From CAIUPE01 sp046092445 (GTDB lineage Bacteria; Pseudomonadota; Alphaproteobacteria; Rhizobiales; Beijerinckiaceae), in the NCBI GenBank assembly GCA_046092445.1, contig JBJTDR010000027.1, positions 1-36,515 of the forward strand: DNA of 36,515 bases, given 5' to 3'. The notes under the pieces were generated by a model. It saw only the letters and a list, made by a program, of their open reading frames with translations, was not told where the DNA came from and did no database searches. The translations under genes and the position numbers were made by a program. This document shows, in pieces, positions 24,038 through 32,551 of this stretch (positions are counted from its first letter, which is position 1; each line of letters opens with the position of its first letter).

Positions 24038-25308
24038 GGATGACTGCTCCGGTTGCGAATGCGGCGGACAATCATGGCGACAGCGATGATCGTCACGGGA
24101 ACAATGATCGCCGTTGCCGTGGACAATTCGAACGGGAACAGATGGGCCTCTACTGCACCCTTGATCACATAGGTCGCGAGGCCGACGACATAATAGCTGA
24201 TGGCGGCGATGGACAGTCCTTCAACCGTTTGCTGAAGTCTGAGCTGCATCTGCGCGCGTGCGTCCATCGACCCCAGCAGGGCCTGATTTTGTTGTTCGAT
24301 TTCGACATCAACCCGCGTGCGCAGGAGATTTGCGGCGCGCGTGAGTTTGCGGGAGAGGTTGGCTTGGCGCTCCTCCAGCATCTGGCAGGTTCTCATGGCC
24401 GGTGCGACGCGGCGCTGCAGGAAGGCTGCGAGCGTTGACCATCCCGGGACAGGCTGTTCGCCAATGGCCGTCAATCTTTGTTGCACAATCGAATCATAGG
24501 CGCGGCTTGCGCCGAAACGATATCCGGAAATCGCCGAATCGGCCTCGAGCCGGGCGGCCAGCGCGGTGAGTTCGTCCAGCAGAAGCTGGTCATTGGAAAT
24601 ACCATCCGTTGCGGTCATTTCCCGCGCGATCCTGACGAGAGCATCCTCGATCGTCTTGACGGCCGGAGCTGTGCGCAAAGCTTCTGGCAGGCCGAGAAGG
24701 GACAGCATACGATAGGTTTCGATTTCCAGCAGACGCTGCACCAGACCGCCGGCACGTGCGGGTGTCAGCGATTTGTTCACAACAAGGAGCCGGACGAAGC
24801 CCTCATCATCCGGGACAAAATCGGTTGCGACGGTGGCAGCACCGCTTTCCACACTGGACATGACTGTTCCGGCAGGTGCGAAATAATCCTCAGGTTTTAG
24901 GGAGTCGTGATGCGGAACGAAATGAAGATCAACCGAGACGAGATGTGGCCCGGGCTGGGGTAATGCCCGCATCAATTCCGCACGGGTGCCTGAAGAAAGG
25001 GTGAAGGGTTCAGTCGAGGGCGACGGCAATTCCCACGTATAGGTGGTGAATTCGGAATGCTGCTCCCATTTGACGCTAAAATCGCGGATTTTCAAACGGT
25101 GATGTTTGGCATGGCCGAGCGGTGGTTCCACATGGTTGGCATGACAAAAAGCTGCAAAGGCCGCGCGATCTGCCATGGCCCGAGATGCATCCGTCATGAA
25201 CGCGAACAGAACGATACGGGATGGCGAGGAAATCGGATGGAAGGGCCGCGCATGGACTTCTGCGAGCGCAACGGAACGGTCAGGGTGTGGATAGAAAGAA
25301 GCTGTCAT
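24034..25308 (-). CDS. DUF3422 family membrane protein
   Basis: A 424-residue protein of the DUF3422 family, mostly found in Alpha- and Betaproteobacteria and of unknown function. The large soluble N-terminal part starts HPDRSVALAEVHARPF. A helical region (TRAANLLRTRVDVEIEQQNQ) follows, and two hydrophobic spans lie at the C-terminus (AISYYVVGLATYVI, then ATAIIVPVTIIAVAMIV) before a basic tail. It is therefore probably anchored in the inner membrane. I use ATG 25308, where homology begins. The in-frame extension upstream adds 28 unlike residues. Its TGA overlaps the selO start. Confidence 0.9.
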   Translation of the reverse strand: MTASFYPHPDRSVALAEVHARPFHPISSPSRIVLFAFMTDASRAMADRAAFAAFCHANHVEPPLGHAKHHRLKIRDFSVKWEQHSEFTTYTWELPSPSTEPFTLSSGTRAELMRALPQPGPHLVSVDLHFVPHHDSLKPEDYFAPAGTVMSSVESGAATVATDFVPDDEGFVRLLVVNKSLTPARAGGLVQRLLEIETYRMLSLLGLPEALRTAPAVKTIEDALVRIAREMTATDGISNDQLLLDELTALAARLEADSAISGYRFGASRAYDSIVQQRLTAIGEQPVPGWSTLAAFLQRRVAPAMRTCQMLEERQANLSRKLTRAANLLRTRVDVEIEQQNQALLGSMDARAQMQLRLQQTVEGLSIAAISYYVVGLATYVIKGAVEAHLFPFELSTATAIIVPVTIIAVAMIVRRIRNRSSHP

Positions 25309-25428
25309 TTTGATGATGTCGCCTTTCGTTCGAGCATCGAACCGACTTCTTCGTGCGGCGGTATCATTGCAGTGACTTTTTGTGAAATGCAATTTTCATG
25401 AAACGGGCGTGGTTGGCAGAATGGCCGA

Positions 25429-25782
25429 TCACGGTGTCCGAGGTCCGAAAAGGATGACGAGGGCGCCGCACAAACAGATCATGGCTCCGATCATGTCCCA
25501 CTGATCGGGTTTGCTGCCCTCGACCAGCCACAGCCACGCAAGGGATGAAGCAATGTAGATTGCGCCATAGGCGGCGAATGCGCGGCCCGCAAAATCCGCC
25601 TCGACATGCGTCAGCACCCACGCGAATAAAGCGAGACATGCCATTCCCGGAATGACAAGCAGAGGAGATTGCCCAAGCCGGAGCCATGCCCAGAACGCAA
25701 AGCAACCTCCGATTTCGCCAAGAGCGGCAAATACGAAGATCGGAATGGAACCGTTTTCACAGTCGCCTGTCCAGCCTTGCAT
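25429..25782 (-). CDS. ynfA: YnfA/UPF0060 family small membrane protein
   Basis: A 117-residue four-TM protein of the YnfA family, distantly related to small multidrug resistance exporters. Characteristic segments are AALGEIGGCFAFWAWLRLGQ, RAFAAYGAIYIASSLAWLW and DMIGAMICLCGALVILFG. The acidic residue in the first TM (GEIGGCF) matches the family. It has about 10 more N-terminal residues than E. coli YnfA, and no clear ribosome site marks the ATG at 25782, so a shorter start cannot be excluded. It lies between the EamA and DUF3422 genes on the same strand. Confidence 0.92.
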   Translation of the reverse strand: MQGWTGDCENGSIPIFVFAALGEIGGCFAFWAWLRLGQSPLLVIPGMACLALFAWVLTHVEADFAGRAFAAYGAIYIASSLAWLWLVEGSKPDQWDMIGAMICLCGALVILFGPRTP

Positions 25783-25916
25783 GGCAGATGCCGAACGCTT
25801 TTTCCGCAGTTACATCCGAGTCGGAACATGTTGCAAGGCGGATGATGATCCGATGCGGCCGCAACCGGGGCCGCCGATCGTATATTTGACGGCTCCGTCC
25901 CGGAGGTGGCGCATCG

Positions 25917-26849
25917 TCAGGCATGGCGGGAGACGCGGTGATCGGCCCTGAGCATATAGATGCCCGCCGCAATCACGATTGTGACGCCCGTAATGGTAAA
26001 ACTGTCCGGACGGTCACCAAACAGGATGAAACCCCAAAGCACCGCCCAGAACATCGACGTATACTCGAAGGGCGCAACGAAGGACGCGTCCGCCAGACTG
26101 TAGGCGAAGATGAAGAGCGGGATCAGCAAGGCGGATGAAACGCCCAAGATCACGATCAGCAAAAAATCAAAAGCGGACGGCCAAACCCACTCCCGGGTAA
26201 GGAAATGCAAGCTGCCATGACCGACCCCATCAAATGCACCCGTTCCGAAAACGACTGCGAGACCAACATAGAGAAGCGTGAAAATGGTGACCTGCCAGAA
26301 GGCGGTGATGGCGGGCTTCAGATCATGCCCGAGTTGGCGGGTGATTACTTGTCCGGATCCGTAGAGAAACGCCGAGGCAAGGGCCAGAAGGGCTGCCGGT
26401 TCGAAGACTGATGCGCCCGGACGGATCATGATCAGGACCCCTAAAAAACCTGCAATGGTCGCAAGCCACCGATGAATGCCGACTTTTTCGCCGAGAAAAA
26501 ACGGAACGATCCCCGCGACAAAGAAGGGCATGGTGAAATAGATTGCGACCGCATCGGCCAAGGTCAGAACCGCAACCGACAGCGTGAAACAGAGATTCCC
26601 GATGCCGATGAGCGAAGAACGTAACAGGATCCAGCCAAGTTTCGGGTGAAACAACTCACGCTGTGCGTTCTTGATCATGACGTAAGCCAAGCCGAAGGGC
26701 AGGGCAATCAGATAGCGGATTGTGTTGACTTCGTGGATCGGGTAGTCCGCGCTGAGCAATTTCAGGAGCGCGTCGCTCGAGGCGGCCACCGCCATGGCAA
26801 AGGTGATGAAGAGCGATGCCTTGAGCTTGTTATCTTTTGACGGGGACAT
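25917..26849 (-). CDS. DMT/EamA-family transporter
   Basis: A 310-residue inner-membrane carrier made of two EamA repeats, with about ten hydrophobic spans. Visible family pieces are VNTIRYLIALPFGLAYV, AVAIYFTMPFFVAGIVPFFL and, in the second repeat, FVAPFEYTSMFWAVLWGF followed by LFGDRP. Members export amino acids, nucleosides or other metabolites, and the substrate here is unknown. I start it at ATG 26849 because the protein enters TM1 soon after. The upstream in-frame start adds 18 residues without membrane character. No strong Shine-Dalgarno is present. Confidence 0.92.
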   Translation of the reverse strand: MSPSKDNKLKASLFITFAMAVAASSDALLKLLSADYPIHEVNTIRYLIALPFGLAYVMIKNAQRELFHPKLGWILLRSSLIGIGNLCFTLSVAVLTLADAVAIYFTMPFFVAGIVPFFLGEKVGIHRWLATIAGFLGVLIMIRPGASVFEPAALLALASAFLYGSGQVITRQLGHDLKPAITAFWQVTIFTLLYVGLAVVFGTGAFDGVGHGSLHFLTREWVWPSAFDFLLIVILGVSSALLIPLFIFAYSLADASFVAPFEYTSMFWAVLWGFILFGDRPDSFTITGVTIVIAAGIYMLRADHRVSRHA

Positions 26850-27272
26850 GAGGGCGCCGGGTGGGTTTGTCGCAGACGGACTCAAACTGTTCTGGCATGT
26901 CACGCATGCTTGCCGCGGCGGGACGGAATTTTCTCTCGCGGCGTCGCTGATCCCGTCCCCTGCTGCTCTCCGATGATCGCTATCGCTTTCCTCGCGCTTT
27001 CATACCAGTCACTGTTCTTGTGAGCGGAACGCGCACCAATGCCAGGTTTCCCTTTTGCCTTTGCAGACACGTTTTTCACGACATTTACGGGCTTTTCAGG
27101 TCTTTTCATCCCACCAGTCTATAATTTGTAACGCGTGCCAAGGGAAGGCCCCTCGCCAGAAATGTCAGATATCTTTTTTCTTGAGTGGAAACAGACTGGT
27201 ATCCGCGGTGAACATGATTATGCTTGCTGAAGGGGGCCACGCGGTTGGTCTGTGATTTGGCCGAAGAGAGAT
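26850..27272. other. 423-nt region with at most one small doubtful gene
   Basis: Between the EamA transporter and the divergent permease I find no recognisable gene, RNA or strong hairpin apart from the doubtful small ORF listed separately. This is where the upstream partner genes of the orphan MalG-type permease would be expected, and no remnant of a second permease is recognisable. Confidence 0.5.
26900..27109 (-). CDS. Small basic hypothetical protein (doubtful)
   Basis: A 69-codon frame rich in Lys, Arg and Gly, with no cysteine or membrane span. It begins MKRPEKPVNVVKNVSAKAKG and contains SDWYESARKAIAIIGEQQ. GGTGGG directly before the ATG is a fair ribosome site but very close. It lies 50 nt upstream of the EamA gene on the same strand. 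I do not recognise a family. It may be a real small gene or a chance frame. Confidence 0.35.
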   Translation of the reverse strand: MKRPEKPVNVVKNVSAKAKGKPGIGARSAHKNSDWYESARKAIAIIGEQQGTGSATPREKIPSRRGKHA

Positions 27273-28106
27273 ATGACAAAAGCCCGGACCTTTCGGATCA
27301 TTCGTGACGCTGCCGCGGCAGGCATTGTGGGCCTGTTTCTGTTCCCGATTTTCTGGTGGGGTTTGAACTCGATCAAGCCGGTGTCTGCCCTGTTTGACAA
27401 GGACCGGATCGTCTTCTTCGATTTTGAACCGAGTTTTATCAATTATTGGGTGACATTTTCGGGCGACGGGCCGGGCGTCTATGATGCGCGGCAGGCGATT
27501 GCCGACACGCTGATTGTCGCTCTGGGTTCGACCGCTCTGGTCGTTGTGATCGGGCTTTTTGCCGCCTATGCGCTGTCACGGCTGAGTTTCAGCATGAAGC
27601 GGTTTTATATTGCCTGGACGATTTTTCAGCGCTTTACGCCGCCAATCGCGATCGTCATTCCGATTGTCTCCATGTTCCATGTGATCGGCCTGTTTGACAC
27701 GCATGTCGGGTTGATCCTGATGCACACAGTGATGAATTTGCCGATTGCGATCCTGATGCTGAAATCATTTTTCGATGATGTCCCCTCAGAGATTGACGAC
27801 GCGGCGATGATCGATGGTGCCTCGCGCGTAACGACCCTTTTCAGGATATGCATGCCGATGATTAAAGGCGGGATTGCTGCGACCGCCGTACTTTGTTTCA
27901 TTTTCTCCTGGACAGAGTTTCTGATGGCCTTGTTCATCACCAGCACGATTTACACCTTGCCGGTGAAATTGAGCATTGTGGGGACGATGACATCGGGATT
28001 TTCTTCCGCACTCGGAACTGTTGCCATGGTGCCAACCCTCATCTTCATCTTTCTTGTCCAAAAGCATCTGATGCGAGGGTTGACGCTCGGCATACAGAAA
28101 GACTGA
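27273..28106 (+). CDS. Carbohydrate ABC transporter permease (MalG/CUT1 type), orphan
   Basis: A 277-residue inner-membrane permease with six hydrophobic spans. The EAA coupling motif is recognisable in EIDDAAMIDGASRVTTLFRI, and the C-terminal FIFLVQKHLMRGLTLG is typical of MalG-like subunits. CUT1 systems need a MalF-type permease, a binding protein and an ATPase, and none is found within the neighbouring several kilobases here. I use ATG 27273, with GAGAG upstream. GTG 27252 in frame would add 7 residues. It is convergent, 2 nt apart, with an FAD-dependent oxidase gene. Confidence 0.9.
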   Translation: MTKARTFRIIRDAAAAGIVGLFLFPIFWWGLNSIKPVSALFDKDRIVFFDFEPSFINYWVTFSGDGPGVYDARQAIADTLIVALGSTALVVVIGLFAAYALSRLSFSMKRFYIAWTIFQRFTPPIAIVIPIVSMFHVIGLFDTHVGLILMHTVMNLPIAILMLKSFFDDVPSEIDDAAMIDGASRVTTLFRICMPMIKGGIAATAVLCFIFSWTEFLMALFITSTIYTLPVKLSIVGTMTSGFSSALGTVAMVPTLIFIFLVQKHLMRGLTLGIQKD

Positions 28107-28108
28107 TG

Positions 28109-29419
28109 CTAGCCCAATTGCCGGTCGATCCAGTCGCGTGTCCGAAAATAGCGACCCATCCACGGGACAAACCAAGTTGAACCATGATAGAGTGGGTGAT
28201 CGGGAAATTCGGGCTGGTCGAACGCGCAGATCTTGTTGCCGTCGCCAATGATTTTCTTCGCCGTCTGATGGCCGAGATAAGTCATCATCGCAATTCCGGA
28301 GCCATTGCAACCAAGAGCAAAATGAAGATTATCCATCTTGCCCATATGCGGCATCTCGTCGAGCGTGAAGGCGACATTGCCGGTCCAGGCATGGGTGATG
28401 GAAGTGCCCTTCAATTGCGGGAAGCGATCGGTCATGAATTCATGGAGAATAGTTGCTGTTTCGACCGGGTCTGTCTGGCCGAATCTGGCACGGCCGCCGA
28501 AAATCAGCCGCTTACCGTCTGGCGACATTCGGAAATAGGTCAGGACGCGTTGCGTGTCAGAGAAGGAGCGATTCCTGGGGCTGAGCGAGGCCGCAATATC
28601 GGGCGGTAATTCCTCAGTCGAGATCATGTGGGAACCGATCGGCACGACACGCCGCTTGAATTGCGGTGTCACGTCGCCCGTGTAGCCATTCGTCGCGATG
28701 ATCACATCGCCCGCTTTGATCGTGCCGCGTGGTGTCTCGACCATCCATTGCGACCCTGATTGGGTGAGTTTGTTCACGGGGGTTTTGGACGAGATCCGGA
28801 TGTCCCGCGCGGTGCAGAGATCGAGCAGGCCCTTGAAATAGAGCGCGGGCTGGATGATCGCCGCACGGTTGATCACAATTCCGCCGCGATAAAAGTCCGA
28901 TCCGATTTCCTCGCGCTGGCGATCCGGCGGCACCAGATAGACATCGGACCCCGTATCGGCCTTCAGCACGTTAACCTCGCCGGCCATGCTGTCATAATGG
29001 CTCTTGCACCAAGCGCCCTGGAAATAGCCCGATTTTGTCCAGAAGCAGTTAATATTTTCGCGTTTGATCAATTCCTCCACATGGGTGAATGCGTCGGCGG
29101 CATCGGTCAGGAAGGGGACAGCTTCATCCGGTGTCATCGCCTTGGCAAGATAGCGTTCGCCGACATCGACACGGTCTGACACCATGCCGCCATTGCGGCT
29201 TGAACCGCCGTAGCCAGGCTCATTCGCATCAAGAACAAGGCATTCAATACCGTTTTTGTGCAATTCGAGCGCCGCCGAAAGTCCCGCATAGCCTGCGCCG
29301 ACAATAACAGCGCGCACTTCTCTGGGAAGCGGAACTTCCGGCAGGGGGTGCGGCTCATAGGCATCCCACCAAAAGGGTTTTAGCTTGAAGTCGCGATGAA
29401 AAATCGTGCTCTTTGCCAT
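28109..29419 (-). CDS. DAO-family FAD-dependent oxidoreductase
   Basis: A 436-residue flavoprotein of the D-amino-acid oxidase/glycine oxidase family, similar in layout to gamma-glutamylputrescine oxidase (PuuB). The dinucleotide motif is VIVGAGYAGLSAALEL (about residues 37-52), followed by GYGGSSRNGGMVSD. The C-terminal FAD segment is ALGCNGSGIAMMTYLG. It likely oxidises an amine or amino acid to an imine with oxygen as acceptor; the substrate is not determined. Start ATG 29419, with GGCAGGT upstream. Similar genes often accompany polyamine or opine-type ABC transporters, but the only transporter gene nearby is the orphan permease on the other strand. Confidence 0.9.
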   Translation of the reverse strand: MAKSTIFHRDFKLKPFWWDAYEPHPLPEVPLPREVRAVIVGAGYAGLSAALELHKNGIECLVLDANEPGYGGSSRNGGMVSDRVDVGERYLAKAMTPDEAVPFLTDAADAFTHVEELIKRENINCFWTKSGYFQGAWCKSHYDSMAGEVNVLKADTGSDVYLVPPDRQREEIGSDFYRGGIVINRAAIIQPALYFKGLLDLCTARDIRISSKTPVNKLTQSGSQWMVETPRGTIKAGDVIIATNGYTGDVTPQFKRRVVPIGSHMISTEELPPDIAASLSPRNRSFSDTQRVLTYFRMSPDGKRLIFGGRARFGQTDPVETATILHEFMTDRFPQLKGTSITHAWTGNVAFTLDEMPHMGKMDNLHFALGCNGSGIAMMTYLGHQTAKKIIGDGNKICAFDQPEFPDHPLYHGSTWFVPWMGRYFRTRDWIDRQLG

Positions 29420-29532
29420 TTCTACCTGCCGATTGACCCTTTCATAAAATAACGGCGTTCGATGTGATTGCAAGGGTATGTGACGCTATCGCCGAGACGA
29501 ATTTGCGGTCTTGTCGGTGTCGAACCGTCTGG

Positions 29533-30156
29533 TCAGTGGCCTGTCGCTGAAGTGTTATCGGGCACATCCAGTCGTTCCCAATCGGCCGGATTGATGCGTG
29601 ACTGCCTTTTCACAAATCGGTATTCGGTGTCATTCCAGAGCTTTATCATGTTGACCTGATTATCGAGAACCAATGCACCGCGGTCCGTATTGACGATAAG
29701 CACGGCATGGCCGTCACCGGACTGGTCGCGTACCACGGCGAGAGACAGATTTTCAATCGGGACGCCAGCATCGATCAATTTTTTCCGCTTCAACAGAGAA
29801 AAATCCTCGCAGTCACCTTTCCCGTCATCCGCGAAGTCCCAACGCTCGGGCAGCCCCCAGTGCTCTTCATCGGTAATTGCCGTTACCGACTCATTGACAT
29901 TCCTGTTCACCTCGTTCAGGAGCGTCCACAGAGCGGGCGTCAGACGTGTGGTTTTCGGGACAAGATTTCGAGCGATGCACTCGTCGGGATGGCGGTGGCA
30001 GAAATCCGACCATCCCCAGGGCGGAGTTGTTTTGGGACCTCGCGGCAGTTGAGTGTTTACGCCGGAATAGGTTGGAGACCCCTCTGCGGTCGCGCGTGGT
30101 TGACTGAAAGCCAACGCAAATAAAATCAATATGATTTTGAATATACTCATTTTCAC
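29533..30156 (-). CDS. Bacterial transglutaminase-like cysteine peptidase (BTLCP), copy 2
   Basis: A 207-residue secreted peptidase with a signal peptide (FKIILILFALAFSQPRATA) and the triad C116 (GDCEDFSL), H150 (GHAVL) and D165 (LVLDNQ). It is a clear paralogue of the protein at 21690-22328: WSDFCHRHPDEC near the start and FVKRQSR near the end are shared. The start is either GTG 30156 or ATG 30150; no clear ribosome site separates them. The 5' leader is very AT-rich and contains a long hairpin. There is no CtrA-like box here, unlike the other copy. Confidence 0.88.
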   Translation of the reverse strand: MKMSIFKIILILFALAFSQPRATAEGSPTYSGVNTQLPRGPKTTPPWGWSDFCHRHPDECIARNLVPKTTRLTPALWTLLNEVNRNVNESVTAITDEEHWGLPERWDFADDGKGDCEDFSLLKRKKLIDAGVPIENLSLAVVRDQSGDGHAVLIVNTDRGALVLDNQVNMIKLWNDTEYRFVKRQSRINPADWERLDVPDNTSATGH

Positions 30157-30335
30157 GGATTTTCATTTTGAAAATATAAATAGAAATACAATTTTATATT
30201 TTTTCAAAATACGTAAATGAAAAATACAAATTGAATATTTGATGATTTCTTGGATTTGAAGTAAATTTTGTTTGATTTTCCATGTCAGAATCTGAATTAG
30301 ATGGCGTTCTTTCACGTTCGTGATGCGACGAGAGG
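30157..30335. other. AT-rich intergenic region with long hairpin
   Basis: This 179-nt stretch between two divergent genes is strongly AT-rich, in contrast to the GC-rich surroundings. It holds an inverted repeat: ATTTTGAAAA-TATAAA (from 30165) against TTTATA-TT-TTTTCAAAAT (to 30210), about 16 pairs with a 2-nt bulge and a loop of about 12 nt. It must contain the promoters of the rhomboid and BTLCP genes. No gene is supported; a 62-codon frame over it is low-complexity. Confidence 0.6.
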
Positions 30336-31187
30336 ATGAACCTCGTGACAAATCCAGATCAGGAGCAGTTCGCGACTGTGCGGCGCTCCGAGCCCATATT
30401 GAATGTTTCAGGCACTGTGGTTGGATTGTGTCTGGCGATGCTCGGCATCCATTTTTACATGACCATGCTCAATGCTGATGACGCATTGGCGATTTCTCTG
30501 GATTTCAGTTTTATCCCTGCCGAGTTCGCGCGCTGGGCCGGGATAGGTCTCGCTCCCGTCGCGCCGCTTGGAGAGTTTACAGCGGAGACGGACCTTGCTG
30601 CTTTCAACCATGTCCTCGCCGCGTATTTTCAAGAGCATCCGAGTCAGGCGCCGTGGACGCTGGTCACCCACGCTTTTTTCCACGCGGGCTGGACGCATGT
30701 GATTGTGAATGCCGTGTGGTTGCTCGCCTTTGGCGGCGTGGTCGCGCGGCGTATTGGCGGGGTGAGGCTGCTGGTTTTGTTTTGTATTTGTGCGATTGGC
30801 GGCGCACTGGCGCATTTTGCCGCTTACAGCGGTGATTTCATGCCGATGATGGGCGCGTCAGGCGCAATATCGGGATTGATGGGCGCGGCAGCTCGTTTCA
30901 TTTTTCAACCGAGCGGCCCTGTTTTAGGCGGTATTCGCCTTGGCCCGAAGGCGGATGGTATGAAAGGCGAGGGCGCGTTGCTTTCTCTCAGTGAAATGCT
31001 CCGCAATCCTGCCAGTCTGCGCTTTATCGGGCTCTGGATGCTTTTCAACCTGCTTGTCGGGGTATTGGGCTCGTCATCGCTGGCTGACGGCGGCAACATT
31101 GCGTGGATCGCGCATTTCGGCGGCTTTGTCGCCGGAGTTTTGACTGTTCCCTTGCTCGATAACCGCAAGGGTGAACCGGTCCGCTAA
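30336..31187 (+). CDS. Rhomboid family intramembrane serine protease
   Basis: A 283-residue membrane protease. The catalytic pair is Ser175 in GASGAISG and His260 in IAHFGGFVAG. The oxyanion HxxxN motif is H121/N125 in THVIVNAVW. Six to seven hydrophobic spans are visible. A longer loop than usual separates the Ser helix from the last helices (about residues 190-230). It cleaves membrane proteins within the bilayer; targets are unknown. ATG 30336 directly abuts GAGAGG, which would fit better to the in-frame GTG at 30345 (9 nt spacing), so the protein may be three residues shorter. Confidence 0.93.
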   Translation: MNLVTNPDQEQFATVRRSEPILNVSGTVVGLCLAMLGIHFYMTMLNADDALAISLDFSFIPAEFARWAGIGLAPVAPLGEFTAETDLAAFNHVLAAYFQEHPSQAPWTLVTHAFFHAGWTHVIVNAVWLLAFGGVVARRIGGVRLLVLFCICAIGGALAHFAAYSGDFMPMMGASGAISGLMGAAARFIFQPSGPVLGGIRLGPKADGMKGEGALLSLSEMLRNPASLRFIGLWMLFNLLVGVLGSSSLADGGNIAWIAHFGGFVAGVLTVPLLDNRKGEPVR

Positions 31188-31190
31188 TAG

Positions 31191-31622
31191 TCAGTCGTGG
31201 TCGTGCGTGCCGTTCCGGATGAAGGACAATTGCGGACTGGTGGCCTGTCCCGCCGTATCGACGCGCCGGTAAAAACACGAGGCACGGCCCGTGTGACACG
31301 AATTCCCGTCACCGCCGACCGTGACGAACAAGAGCAGACAATCCTGATCGCAATCTACTCTGATCTCGGAGATCGTCTGCACCTGACCGGACGTGTCGCC
31401 CTTGCGCCAGAGTTCACCGCGCGAGCGTGACCAATACCACGCTTCGCCTGTCTCGAGTGTTTTCGCGAGCGATTCGGCATTCATGTGGGCCACCATCAGC
31501 ACGTCACGCGTGTTCTCGTCGATTGCCACCGCCGTCAACAGGCCGGACGCATCGAATTTGGGCCGGAACGCCGAACCCTCTTCCGTAGCCCTTGTGTGAC
31601 GCGCGCTTTCTTTCTCGGACAT
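31191..31622 (-). CDS. hisI: Phosphoribosyl-AMP cyclohydrolase
   Basis: The third step of histidine biosynthesis: it opens the purine ring of PR-AMP. The 143-residue single-domain enzyme lacks the HisE domain, as is normal in Alphaproteobacteria. Signatures are MVAHMNAESLAKTLETGEAW, YWSRSRGELWRKGDTSG, and the metal-binding VDCDQDCLLL with NSCHTGRASCFYR. Start ATG 31622; the upstream in-frame ATG adds 8 residues. folE lies 69 nt upstream on the same strand. Confidence 0.96.
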   Translation of the reverse strand: MSEKESARHTRATEEGSAFRPKFDASGLLTAVAIDENTRDVLMVAHMNAESLAKTLETGEAWYWSRSRGELWRKGDTSGQVQTISEIRVDCDQDCLLLFVTVGGDGNSCHTGRASCFYRRVDTAGQATSPQLSFIRNGTHDHD

Positions 31623-31691
31623 GATCACATCCCCGCACCCGCACAAGCGGGGCCATCTCTGTCAGCAACAGGGTAGCGCAATATCGGTTAA

Positions 31692-32336
31692 TCAGCGTGA
31701 TGAAAAGCCGCGAACCATCGACATGAAACGCACTTGTTCCGCCGGATTATCCTTGAAAATGCCGGTGAACCGCGTCGTGAGTGTCGTGGAGCCCTGCTTG
31801 CGTACACCGCGCATCGACATGCACATATGCTCCGCCTCGATCATCACGGCAACCCCGCGCGGATTGAGCGAATCGCTCATCGCTTCAACGATCTCTGCGG
31901 TCATCGTTTCCTGCGTCTGCAAACGGCGTGCAAAGACATCGACAAGACGCGCGAGTTTCGAGAGGCCGACGACGCCATCGGACGGGTAATAGGCGATATG
32001 GGCGTGCCCGAAAAACGGCACCATATGATGTTCGCAGTGGGACGCGAAGGGGATCTCGCGCACGAGAACCATGTCATCATAACCGGCAACTTCCTCGAAA
32101 ACCTTGTCGAGGATCTTGCTGCTGTCCTGTGCGTAACCTTCAAAAAGTTCCTGATAGGCCTTCACCACGCGCTTCGGCGTATCGAGCAGGCCTTCGCGAC
32201 CGGGGTCGTCGCCCGCCCACCGGATCAGTGTTCGAACTGCGGCTTCAGCCTCTTCACGACTTGGTCGCTTTGTCTTGAGAATGTCGGTGTCCCGCTTCAC
32301 GGGCTGGAGCGACAAGGTCTTAACCACGGCATCCAT
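31692..32336 (-). CDS. folE: GTP cyclohydrolase I
   Basis: Converts GTP to dihydroneopterin triphosphate, the first step of folate synthesis. The 214-residue product has GREGLLDTPKRVVKAY, the zinc ligands Cys and His in SHCEHHMVPFFG and the second Cys in HMCMSMRGV, and the C-terminal TRFTGIFK. It belongs to the zinc-dependent type IA. The start at ATG 32336 is fixed by GGAGG 4-5 nt upstream. It is divergent from the IscU-like gene and followed by hisI. Confidence 0.97.
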   Translation of the reverse strand: MDAVVKTLSLQPVKRDTDILKTKRPSREEAEAAVRTLIRWAGDDPGREGLLDTPKRVVKAYQELFEGYAQDSSKILDKVFEEVAGYDDMVLVREIPFASHCEHHMVPFFGHAHIAYYPSDGVVGLSKLARLVDVFARRLQTQETMTAEIVEAMSDSLNPRGVAVMIEAEHMCMSMRGVRKQGSTTLTTRFTGIFKDNPAEQVRFMSMVRGFSSR

Positions 32337-32551
32337 GGTGCCTCCAAAGTGTTGATGAATGACCCACATTACGCGTGAACATAACGCTTGGACCACCGGT
32401 CTCGTGTGCCGAATTCAAATATGATCGTCCTGCAGAAAGAGCGGGACTTCTCACACCCTACACTGATCACACCTCTCGTAAAACCCCGTTGCCACGATTA
32501 TCTTGCTGTGTGACAACGGGCGCGGCTCGAGAGCCTTGCAAGGTGGTGATC

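Noticed and set aside
25855..25874. GCGGCC/GGCCGC inverted repeat between EamA and ynfA as a terminator
   Set aside because: It has only six pairs and no T-run on either strand, and it lies in GC-rich DNA where such repeats occur by chance.
30163..30351. 62-codon minus-strand frame in the AT-rich gap
   Set aside because: Its Ile/Lys/Phe-rich low-complexity sequence is what AT-rich DNA gives by chance. It also overlaps the rhomboid start and the hairpin.
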